The notes under the pieces: model-generated | What the model was told of the DNA's origin: nothing | What the model saw: the letters and a program-made list of their open reading frames with translations, nothing else | Databases searched by the model: none | Position numbers and translations under genes: made by a program | DNA from: Mactra quadrangularis | Taxonomy: Eukaryota; Mollusca; Bivalvia; Venerida; Mactridae | Assembly: GCA_025267735.1 (NCBI GenBank) | Contig: CM046297.1 | Location: forward strand, 12,274,515 to 12,338,514 | DNA length: 64,000 nt | Reading direction: 5' to 3' | In this document: positions 38,961 through 49,962 of the stretch, one piece after another | How positions within the stretch are numbered: the first letter of the stretch is position 1 | Layout: each line of letters opens with the position of its first letter

Positions 38961-40494
38961 GAGCTGCGTTTTATCAAAAGTTTATTTAGAAAAGTTTTAA
39001 AACAATATTTTTAATGGTCTTCAGCCAAAATATGTTACAAAAATACTCGATAAGTACAATAGAGATCAATGGATACCAAACAGTCGTGTGTTTGATGCAT
39101 TACATCTGTCGTTCTACGATGTGTATTTAAATAAATGTTATTTAGTATAGAAGACTGATTAATAAAATTTCAAATCTGGAAGTTTTAGAAAATAATAGAT
39201 CGTTTTCATTAATATATACGAACACAATTAGCGCAAAGTTCGTTCAAATGCTAATTATAAACCAAGTGTGCTCATGATAATGTATTGCTGTTTTATTTTA
39301 AAATGTGTTTTTGTACTGGAAATGGCTAATACAGAAAGGGTTCTCCTCTATATTTCCAGACAGTGTTCCCAACGGTAATTAATTATAACATTGATATACG
39401 AAGTATTGTTTTACACGAAAATAACCAGTTAAACAATCTTAGGGCGTAAGTATAAGAGTACTAAATACCGTCTTATATTTATTGTTTTATGACGTTCTTT
39501 AAATAGGTGGAACTTCAAATTAAGATATTATAATATACGCTATGCTCCTAACAAACTTGTTGAAATACATTTACGTAAGGCAAATGAAGTGCAAATGTAG
39601 TTCGTAGAGTACAATAAAATACAATGTATCTTTTGTTCACTTTCATTCAGTCATAAATGCTGTTATCAGTTATTTGTTTGTTATGACTGGATTAATTGGT
39701 GTGACTGTGTAAAAATATAAAGACTTGAAAAGACTTCAGTCATGATACCTAAAACATTTGATAAACAGATATTTATAGACATGTGTGTGTTAAAAAGGAT
39801 TTTTATCTATTTGTATTGCATTGGCACAATACATGGAAATACACGTAAATTAAATTTAGACATAATATCCTTTAATCTTTTTACATTTAATTCACATATT
39901 GTGTAAATAAGTACGTTATTAGTTAAAAACTGAAATTTCTTGCCAAGTTTTACAAGGGATTCAACAGTATGAAATTTGACATTTTATTTTTTATATCTTT
40001 AAGTCAATTTAATTATCAATTGATGACGCAAAATTACATTTGTCAGATATCAATATTACTAGTTAGAAGAAATTCACAATCTTTCATCTTAATTGGAGAT
40101 TCATTGTTTTTCAGAAATACACTTTTATTTTCTAGTAAACGCAATCGTCAAAATTTATATCATGTTAAATACTCATGTTGACAAAAAATCAATCACAAAT
40201 ACCTTGATCAACGTAGGTAACTAGATAAGATTTGGAAGCAAATGTACTCATTAGATAGACTGTCTACTATTCATAGGAATCTTGATAAATTTGTATAAGA
40301 AACTAATATCTTAGCGTATATCAATGTTAAGACGCACTTTATCTAATATCTGAGAAATTACTTATTTTTGCACCACTTACAGACTCATGTGCAGACTTCA
40401 TTCATGTGTCAAAATTTGCGTCTTTCACTTAAATACATGTAAACGTGTCACTTTATATCTATCGCAAATAGATCAAATTCTACGCATTACTTTC

Positions 40495-43400
40495 TTACAT
40501 TTGTGCGTAAAACACAGAGGTGTTCAGTTAAAAAAATGATGTCTCAAAACACTGCGGATTTCTTGTATTTTATGGCAACATGTTCTACATTTGACACTTT
40601 TTGTCTGTATGCTGCCAGTGAAATGTCATATTATACAATTGATTTATATCAGTGCCCTACTTTTTATTCTGGTTTTACGACATGTTGTTTTTGTTACAGA
40701 AAATTGTTTCTACTTCCAAAAATATGTTTGATGTGCAAGGTATATATGATTAACTCAGGCATTAAGTTTATACTATTATATTTAATTATCTATTGAAAGC
40801 CACTCAAACAATAGTTCGACACACCTTAAGGAAGAAATTCATTTATAATAATGAAACCTCTTTTACGAAAATATATGTCAAATCGTAAAGTGTCAAGAGT
40901 TTTATTGAATGCAATTCCATGTTTCTAAGCACAATAATTGTCTACCGATGACAACTCTTTAACAGTAGTAAAAGCATTTTATGTTGAAACAGTAGTAAAT
41001 CTTAATACTATGATAATTGTAAGCTATCGAATCTAAATTTAAATGTTTTTAAATACTGCTATAGAAATGATTTAATATCAAATCTACAGATACAGGTAGA
41101 AAAGTACAACAAAAGTCATTGACATTAATTACAAATAATTGACATTATATGATAATATAATGTTAGTAATGTTGATTGGAAGGAATTGACAGTAACAGCT
41201 GTCTAATAATGCAAAACATCATATAGTCATCATGCCTGCTTCATTATACATTGTTTTTTTTTATTCTTTTTATCAACGTGGTGTTTACATTTATTGCAGA
41301 TCTTGTTCATTAAATTTTCTGTATTTTGGATACATTATAAATACTTTTTCATCGGCATCGGCGCCAGTAGCTCGATTAAATATCTAAAAAATATCAAGTT
41401 AATCGTGGCGCCATATTTTTAGTAAATACCATATAGTCTTGTACTTTTTACTTTTTGCGATCATGTGTGCATCATACATATTTACATTCCTAAAATTGAT
41501 GTCAGAGCGATATCATTTATGCAAACGGAACTTAATACATGAGTAGGATAATATTAAAATACCATTTAATAAATGCTGAACATATTTGGCAATCGATTTT
41601 GGAGTGTTTCAACTTATGGTTTATGAGATACGTGCTACACCATTCATTTCATAGTTTCAAAAATTTCTGTAATGCTATTACAATTTACAAGGTAGTCATA
41701 GAAAGCGTTTATCTAAAAGCAAAAACCAATGTTTAACAAATATAAAACAAATATACATATATAATTATATCATAGAAAAAAACAAATGAGTTTTGCGATT
41801 CAAATGTGTTCAATACCTAAAAAATACTACAATAAATGCATATATTTTAACTTCCATTAATCATGATTAAACGCTTAAACACTGAAAAAAATATTCATAA
41901 ACCTTTATTCTTTGCAGAACATATTCAAATGAAAAATCCTAACTGACGTAAACATAGGAGCATTACTTGTACATGAACATTTATATTATATAAACCTTGT
42001 ATCAGCATGTAATCTGCCTTGATGATCATAATCAAAATCTTCGATATGTTCTTACCGTTTAATAAATAAACTTCATTTCTTTCTATATATTTTATTTTTT
42101 ACAAACATAGAAAATATCATGAAATCATCATGAAAATAACTTGCTTTGTTGTTTCTTAACAATAAATCAATCAAGCCATGTTTTTTCTCATTCAATCGTG
42201 TCAGCAAACATCCTTTTGATCCTGCATTGAATCAGAGGTTATCCAGAAAATGAAATGGCATGAACACCACAATTCCGTTCCAAACGTACTGATAGTGCCA
42301 GCGCTTGTAATTTTAACTGCATTTATCAGTTCGGGTCACTTAGATCGTCTGCGTGTCCAAATGTCTGTCTTTCGCACTCAGCTTAGTTTATCTGTGATTA
42401 TTTAGGCAGAAAGAAGATAAATAATCTTATTATGTAAAATGTTCAGCGATATTTATTTCCTTTATTTCCAACGCCAAATATCTACCACATATATTTTACG
42501 TTGTTCCGATATTTAGACAAATTTCAATCAAGCAATCTCATTATTCATGTTACAAACAATATATTATATAAACGTATTATATTTAAATACAAACGTAGAG
42601 CTTGTCAAAAAATACCGAGACAATGAATTCATTTGTTTTAATATAACTGTTAAGAACAATATAAGTGAATGCAAACTGTATTGAAAATGTATATTTGGCA
42701 ATCTGAACAAGTTATACTTATTGTAAATAATTGTAAATTTCGTAAATCATTTTTCTTCAAAATATGTTACACTTAAACGTCTTTCTATTAAACATTAAAC
42801 AGATATGTCTTAAAGATGCCAAAAGAATGTTTAAATTGATGTTAATATAAAACAATACATCGTATATTAAATGTTAATGAATCAGATAACAGTTATTTAG
42901 ATATAAACTATGTTTAAACCACTGTTAGAAAACAGTGCCTGGACGTTTAAACATGTCTGGGTTTGATATCTGAAAACAAAACATAGAACATACCAAATGC
43001 GTAACCCGTGTGGAACATTGTTAAATCAGATACAGCAAGATAGCAGTACATAAACATTAACGCACCTGGTTCCTAATTATGAACCTTCATGGGCACATGC
43101 AGTAAGTGCATTTCATGCGTTAATACCAATGCATAAGCATGTGCAAACCTTCCGGCTTAATTCACGCAACAGTTGGCTATTTCAGCAAAAGGAAAACAGC
43201 TTTCACTTGAAATATTTTCATGAGCTAGTCTATTCTAATTCAATATTAAATATAATTCAGTTCAGAAAAAGTTTTGCATGATCTTCAATATCATCAAATT
43301 GTTTCTTCATCCTTTTGTTACATTGACTTTGAATTTATGTTTTCTAATATACCGACAATGAGTTCATATCACTTACTGTCTGTTGGGATAGTTGAATCAT

Positions 43401-45025
43401 TAAGACTAACTTTAAATTTGACAACTGTGGTTATTCATAAAACATATACAGTAGTTTCTTTTATCTTTTACGTTGTGTTAGTTTTTATATATCCAAATCA
43501 AACAAATGTATTGATATTTGAAATAGTTTTGAATTAAATTGTTAACTATTTAATCTTTGAAAGTAAACGAATATAATTAGTTGGTAATAAAATGCAACTT
43601 TGAACATCAACAGCTGAATACAATTGAGGCATTTTAATTGTACTGTTCACCAAGTGTTCATACAAGTGTTTGTTGCGTTTGAAATGCAGTTGTTGTATGT
43701 GTTTGAAGATAATGCACATTCTTGAATAACGAACTTAACGAACACAAAATATTTATTTCTTATGACAAAGTGGCGTCTCAAATATTTTCCAAAATTGCCT
43801 TGAATTAAACAAAGATTTGACATTGTCGTATAACAATGAAAACTAATTTTTTTAGCTACATCTATAAATAATCCTAAAATAAATGCACCATACTTACTTT
43901 CAATATATTCAGAATAGAAGTTAACAAGAATTAGCGTTGTTGTTTTTGTCTTTTAATTAACATAGTTGTTACTGTTAATTGAAGTGTTTGTTAGGTATAT
44001 AAGTAGTTTTATGTTTGATGTCTTAATGAGGTCTTGGAAGACATCGTTGAAAACATGTCTAGACCAGCAACAACCAAAACTCAAAGACAACCAAAAAGCA
44101 AAGAGGGGGATGTTTTATTTACCTTTTGTTTAATAAAGTACAACAAGCATATAACGCAAACAAAAAAATACAAAAAGTTTTCCACTTTGGAAAGGACAGT
44201 GCAGTGGCAAAACAATTGCAACTATGGGTTAAAACCAGGTTCTATGATTAACAAACCTCACAGCCGCCCAGCTGGCTTAGTTGGTAGCACGCATATCTAC
44301 TGATCGAGGGGTCGTTTGTTCGATTGCGGGGCATACTTTCGTGGAGCTTGGTCATGAAATTATTTCTACGGCCATTCTCCCTCCTACCAATGATTTTTAA
44401 TTATGAAGGAGAGTTGTCAGTCAATGCATACAAAGTATGCGCTTAGTAGTTAGTTAACATCTAAATTCAGAGGTCTAGCTTTTCCAGGAGGAGTGAATAG
44501 GTTGACTGATCGCCGTTAAATGACGTAGCAATGTGTTGCAAATTACAGACAAACAAAGATTGTTTTACCTCATGTACATACATTTACATTTGAATCATGA
44601 TTTTCGTGAGTGTGTTTATACGTGAGTAAGTAATCGCAAAAGGTTTTATTGTTCGTGAATAAAGTACGGTAACTGACTAACTAATGCTACAATTATTCTT
44701 GGTGTATTTATTAATATGCACTTGAGTGTTTAATTCCAACTGCAAGTTGTCTGTTTTTTGTGCTATATAAATTTACGACATAATATTAACAATGAAGTCT
44801 AGACAGTGTAACAATATCGTAATACGAAATATGTAATTAACACTTGTAGATAAAAGAACCAGTCAGTCTATTACACAAAAGAATGTAACATTCACTTGTG
44901 CTCATATCGTAAACCGTCAGATATATTATATCAAACAAATTACTGACATACTGTCTTATATCTATTGGTCTCTTTGCTCATGGGTAGAAGTTATCATTTC
45001 AAACCAGTGAAAGATGTAACCCGGG
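40495..45025 (+). repeat. Direct unit C of the ~6-kb series (blocks M-N-P-G-K)
   Basis: Blocks M (40495-40700), N (41075-41460), P (42170-42445), G (42805-43130), linker (43270-43720) and K (44765-45025) parallel unit B. A short frame from the ATG near 42251 reads about 51 codons through block P, but in the left-arm copy it is stopped early and in unit B it is frameshifted; differences fall at all codon positions. I therefore treat block P as non-coding. Confidence 0.85.
44263..44545 (+). mobile_element. Full-length tRNA-derived SINE (group 3)
   Basis: The head has an A box TGGCTTAGTTGG (44273-44284) and a decayed B box (GTTTGTTCGATTGC near 44314). The body has TCATGAAATTATTTCTACGG, CCATTCTCCCTCCTACCAAT, a palindromic-looking GCATACAAAGTATGC and GGAGGAGTGAATAGGTTGAC, and ends GCCGTTAAATGACGTAGCAA. 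Unit B lacks it at the equivalent position between blocks G and K, so it inserted after the B/C duplication. Truncated relatives lie at 34332-34550 and 62150-62402. The 89-codon frame at 44034-44303 runs into it by chance. Confidence 0.88.
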
Positions 45026-45109
45026 TAACCCCCTAATTTACATAAATAATTATTATGAATTAGATCAGTAATTTCATATTTTATCCAACTATATTACTAT
45101 ACGCCAACA

Positions 45110-45203
45110 TAACCACACAAATTTGTATATTGTATTGCTTCATTTTGGGTCGATGGCCTTGATATTCTTGAATACAATTTGTCTTGTCTTATCTTGTCTT
45201 GAT
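45110..45203 (+). mobile_element. LINE-like 3' end with TTGTC pentanucleotide tail
   Basis: GGCCTTGATATTCTTGAATA runs into CAATTTGTCTTGTCTTATCT and further TTGTC units (about 45175-45201). A degenerate pentanucleotide tail after such a sequence is typical of some non-LTR retrotransposons. Only the extreme 3' end is present. Confidence 0.55.
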
Positions 45204-45296
45204 GTATTGTGAGTGATTACTTTTAATTTAAGAAAAAAGTAGCTTAAAATTTCTTGCTGCATTTTGACAAGATGTTATGTCGAAAGTCTTTTCTAA

Positions 45297-45473
45297 AAGT
45301 GTTTCAAATTTACACTTTTGATTCTAGGAAGTGCATATGGCAGCCCTACTGGATTACTCTTGTGGAGCTTTGCAGAAATGATTCGTGAGTGCATCACATA
45401 TCATTCTGGTGGTGATTTTATTGTTTTCAAAAATTTACAAGTTATGTCGGGAGGCACAAGACTACAACATTGA
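45297..45473 (+). other. Short GC-elevated open frame, unidentified
   Basis: A 58-codon stretch open from just after a TAA at 45294 to a TGA at 45471, including GSAYGSPTGLLLWSFAEMI. Local G+C over 45330-45420 is clearly above the background. The frame is preceded by a pyrimidine run ending in TTCTAG (45327), and CGTGAGTG follows near 45384, so acceptor- and donor-like signals exist. There is no start codon at its beginning, and I do not recognise the peptide. It could be a decayed transposon fragment or a small exon; the evidence is weak. Confidence 0.2.
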
Positions 45474-45529
45474 TACCCTGAATCTGATATTCAACACTTT
45501 TTATGTTACAAGTTTCTAGCCGGTCTTAA

Positions 45530-45775
45530 CTCCCATCCCTTGACTTTACTGAAACAAGTATTGCAATATTGAATAAACGAGGGTTGATAAATAACAGAAT
45601 TGTTTAAACCTTGGTTTTACTATTAATAAAATAATTTCATAAGATTCAATTAATTTCAATTCGTTTCAGAAGACTTGCAAAAATTGTAATCAAAGATTTA
45701 ATGCTAATTTTGCTTAATAATACTAAAGACAACTACTATTTTCTGCACTTTCAAATGCATGTGAAATACTATAGC
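45530..45775 (+). repeat. Block V, first copy
   Basis: The segment with AAAGATTTAATGCTAATTTT, ACTATTTTCTGCACTTTCAA and the preceding AATAAAATAATTTCATAAGA recurs in direct orientation at about 49195-49425. This is a duplication separate from the main inverted arms. It ends abruptly after the GCACTTTCAAATG phrase. Confidence 0.8.
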
Positions 45776-46623
45776 ATTGTTAGACATGATAAATAAAAAT
45801 GCACATAACAGTTATTTCATCACAGATAGATATACAATAATAAATATATTGTCTGCATAAACATTTTTTATGGAATATAAATGCTCTCTAGGGAGTCAAG
45901 ACTTATCTGACTTTCCTGGAACCAGATTTAAAGTAAATGATTAGTAAAATTCAAGCATGGCAAAAAAAGTCAAGTTTTCCTTTCTTTACTCTGAGATAAA
46001 ACTACATTATTGATTTAATAAACACATGTACATGTAATATGTTTTAGATGGTTTAACAATATATGCAACTATTCTCCTTACATAATCCAACATACTTATA
46101 AAATTAAAATAAATCATAGAAAAAAATATGAATTAAGTCTTTATTACGAATATGTCTCAGAATTCTGTGTTTATTACATATTTTCTGAATATACATGTTT
46201 AGACATTAGATATTTACACAGCCACAACAATTCACCCAGACACAACAAACATATAGCAACATTTCTATTGCATAACTGAATGGAAATGAACAAAAGATAC
46301 CTTGTATTTTATCGTACTTAACAAACCACATTTACCTATAGCAAACACTGCCATGTTTCATACGTACATTGTATGTACAAATATTTTTTGCAATGCAAAG
46401 TTCTTTTTCTTATATAATTTACACTCAAGGTTTACTTTTCTTTGCATCTAAGTCGTGAAAGCTTGCGTATTACAGAACAAAAACAGTAGTATTTTTTCCC
46501 TCGAAATATTGACAGTCGACATTTCATCTCATGTTAAAATGATGTAGATTTTTTTTGATAATGTTTTGTTATATCAAGTGTTTTAAACTATAAACTAAGA
46601 TTCTCTGGTTAAGGATAAAACTT

Positions 46624-46784
46624 GTCAGATCTTGATTCATTAATGCAAAAAAGTTAACCTTTCTGACACCTTACTTCTAATCATCGGTATAATTTGAAAT
46701 ATGGTTTGTTTTATAAAGGTGATAAGCTTTCTGGCAAACATTCCATCTATGACTTTGATTGGCATAAACTAGGGAGAGTGATTG
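46624..46784. repeat. 161-bp near-identical island, right copy
   Basis: Reverse-complement partner of 21494-21654 with three mismatches by eye. On the plus strand it shares the frame KYGLFYKGDKLSGKHSI, FDWHKLGRVI with the left copy, then stops one codon later (TGA near 46787), where the homology between the arms also ends. Confidence 0.75.
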
Positions 46785-47419
46785 AATGATACAGTTTTTA
46801 TGATCACAAATTAATTGATAAAAAATTGAACTATTATTTCTCTAACTCAAGCCAAATTTATTTACCTTGTGTTATTTACCGATTCAGTGTCATTATTGAA
46901 AAGCTTCTTGAAGTAATTTTGCACTGACAACTTTTTAATGAATTTAGTTTAATACATTTATGGAAGACAATTACACGTGGCCATAATTGTACACAATACT
47001 TATATAATTGATTGTTTCGCAATGGCACCAACTGTCAAACGTTGTAAAACACAATATTTATATATTATATATAATGCAAAATATTTATGTATTAATGATT
47101 CACAATACTTGTATAATTTATTATTATAATTAATCTTCTTTCGTGCTATAAAAGCGAAATAATATGAATCTCTGGGAGAAATTATTTAACATTCCATCAA
47201 TTGTTTATTTAGCATTTTAACATTCAATTAAAGACATACAATAAATAATATCTTTGTTTTTGTGCATAATTAGAAATCCTCTGACTCGTTCACTGAATAT
47301 TAAAAAATCTATTTATTTTGACAATTTTATGTATGTTTCGCTATGCAAATTTCTCAATATGTCAAAAATGAAGCATTCTAATTGGCATTCTCTTTTACAC
47401 AGTATTAAACAAATTACTA

Positions 47420-47640
47420 AATCACAAAACAAAACAGATACACAAAAATTAAGTACATTATCAGTATTACGAACCTGTCGACATTTTTTCCCTCCATTAT
47501 GACGTTGTTCAATATAAAGATTCTTGAACGATTACAAAGAATAGTCTCTGCAAATAATAAAATATGTCCATTCTATCTGATAAGACATAAGTCAAGAACC
47601 ATAACTCATATATGATATATCAAAAAGAGAGATAACTCTG
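47420..47640. repeat. Well-conserved S block, right copy
   Basis: Partner of 20540-20705. The plus-strand frame after a TAA near 47418 runs about 64 codons to a TGA near 47613 and includes TNLSTFFPSIMTLFNIKILE and RLQRIVSANNKICPFYLIR. The left copy has the same frame with replacements and a one-base shift near its end. A decayed retroelement fragment is possible, but no catalytic motif is visible. Confidence 0.5.
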
Positions 47641-48870
47641 TGAATAAATCACTAAAACTAAGTACAACAGAAGGGTGTTTTCTGATAGTTATAAATGAAT
47701 TATAACACAGTAAATGTCTTCTTTTCTTACAACATTAATAATATAATAGTTTGGTATAAGAGAAAAAACTGTTAGATACTTCCAAGCTTCTTTTACACAA
47801 TAGTAATAATGATTATGTTGTAGCATATCAATTGATGAAAATTGAGATTAACCTTGATTTAAAACAACGCATCGTTAGATCATTCCAATGATAGAGATTA
47901 AATAGAGAGAAAATGACTGTGGGGAAAGAGTTTATTCAGATCTTATGTTTTATTATGCAATAGGGTTGACTCTGCATTATTTTATACCTACTATAAACTC
48001 ACTGTTGCTCGAGCTAACAAATTTCTAATAAATGTTTAAACATCATAACAAGAACATGAAAGACAGCAAACTAGATTTTGCTGTACTGTATTTGAAAAAA
48101 AGATGTAAGAATATTCGTATTTATCATCTGATACTGATTCAAATAATGAAATGAAGAATCTGTTATTTTCTGATAAAAATATTACTTACATTTAACATGC
48201 ATAAACATACAAAGTAAACATATTCTACAGATGTTTTCTAGCGTATTGATGATTTTAACTTTCTGATTGTACATATGTTTGTTTGAATTTGCCGATAGAA
48301 TTTCAATTTCAATTACAGACATTTGTTTGTAAACTTGCAATCATAACTCACGTTTCTATTTATATTAAACCATCAGTTTGAAACAAAATACGTAAATATC
48401 TAAAAACTATGAGTATCTGAAATCTGTATACATACTAATACTTCATCAAACTGCACGTGACTCTGTATCTTACTCTACAGGTTTCAGGTGTTTTTGCTAA
48501 AGATGCACTTAAATAAAAATTCTCTTCATAAATAACGTTGTGTATGTTACATAATACCAGAAGATCTGTTTAAATCGCGGAACACTATCTTCCTTCACTT
48601 TGAATAAAATCTTTTCAAATATTCACTTTGATTCTGTGATCCTATTTAATACTGTTTTCTCAATATGTTAAGACATTTTACGCTGTATTTGTAGTCTATG
48701 TAATTAGTGCATCATTGATGATGAATATCACACTAAGTGAAATGGTCTTTGATGGGCATATGCCTACTGTTACGAGATAGGCAAATAAGATTGTAGAAAA
48801 TATGCAACAGGTTATTGATTGTATTTTTCAATTCATTTTTACTCAATGAAATAAATTACGATTCATCACG

Positions 48871-49746
48871 ATCAATTTAGATTTCAATACATTTAAGAAA
48901 TAGCTCAAATTTATCAAAAAATGTATTTTTAAAGATCAAAAAATCTACCTTTATATGAGTTCTAAGTTAGTGGCACTTGTCGGAAATAAGCTACAGCCAA
49001 TAAATTGTTATTTTTGTACTCATTTAAATAGACATTAATCATAACAATATAGATGTTCACTTATATCCATTCATTCAAAAATATTTCTGAATTATTTGAA
49101 GAATTTATTTATGTGTTTGTATTTACCATATTTTTTAACATCATGTCTGAATTAAAAGATTTACCTAAATGATTATAAACGTTTTTACGAACGGATTTCA
49201 TTGGTTAAATATATATTCTACCTGTATATTTTCTCTAACTGAATCACTGATTTTTACTTTAAATAAAATAATTTTATAAGAATCAATTACTAATTATTTT
49301 GTTTCAGGTCACTTTTAAACCTTGTATTCAAAGATTTAATGCTAATTTTGCTAAATAATACTAAATACTACTACCATTTTCTGCACTTTCAAATGTATGT
49401 AAAATTCCATAACCACTCATGAGTACAATAGAACTGTCTATTTGAAAGTGCAATAAAACATTGGCACCAGCAGTGATAGTAATTTTGATTATACTAACAA
49501 GTGTGTTACTATAGTAATCACGCGACGTACAGAATACCACGAAAATGTAGTAAAAGTAAAAAAATACACAGATATAAATCAGTTGTTCAACATGACATGA
49601 TGTTGGCACCAACCAAATAACAGGTGTCAACACAAATATATTGAGTGATAAAAACAGAGTATTCTGAATATAACAATTAAGCAATTTTCATTCTTAATTT
49701 TCTTAGAAATGTTATATGACTTTAAACATATGTGTTACCTGAGGAC
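48871..49746. other. Sequence beyond the right arm, including block V second copy
   Basis: Block V recurs here at about 49195-49425. Outside it I see only AT-rich sequence. The 107-codon minus-strand frame at 49361-49684 begins in unique sequence and ends in block V; it has no recognised domain. Confidence 0.5.
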
Positions 49747-49962
49747 GACAGTATGTTATTTATTTATTTTGTTGGGTTTAACGCCATAACAACACATTGT
49801 ATGGGTCATATAACGGCGTCCAGCGCACCTAGCTTTTATGGACTCTTGTCTATAACCAGTACTCACATACCCTTCCACAAGGCCGGAAACTTCTCCATAA
49901 ACCTTTTTAGCGGAGGTAAATTGACATAATTGTCAAATTTTCATGGAAGGGTATGACAGTAT
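49747..49962 (-). mobile_element. 5'-truncated SINE (group 2) with 8-bp target duplication
   Basis: The body 49755-49954 is the reverse complement of the group 2 sequence downstream of the tRNA head, ending (at the low-coordinate side) GTTGGGTTTAACGCCATAAC. GACAGTAT at 49747-49754 and 49955-49962 flanks it exactly. Its 3' end is longer than in the 16.6-kb copy and matches the group 3 tail (CATTGTATRGGTCATATAAC), linking the two groups. Confidence 0.88.

Larger units (their letters stand above)
39050..48870 (+). repeat. Right arm of the large inverted duplication
   Basis: This arm mirrors 18310-31690. The segment 39050-39980 contains inverted copies of G and X (CCAGACAGTGTTCCC near 39360 and the complement of block X near 39594-39718), followed by M, N, P, G, K, X, R, S and T blocks in plus orientation. 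It is shorter than the left arm because the left holds the pyrimidine-rich and 24.2-26.8 kb insertions, whereas this arm holds a SINE (44263-44545) and extra sequence at 45.03-46.1 kb. Confidence 0.85.

Noticed and set aside
42251..42406. 51-codon ATG frame in block P of unit C
   Set aside because: The left-arm copy has an early stop and unit B has a frameshift. Differences among copies fall at all codon positions, so there is no sign of coding constraint.
18310..48870. Interpretation of the arms as terminal repeats of one giant transposon such as a Maverick or a viral insertion
   Set aside because: No polymerase, integrase, protease or capsid frame is visible in the spacer, and the arm ends show no clear target duplication or defined terminus.
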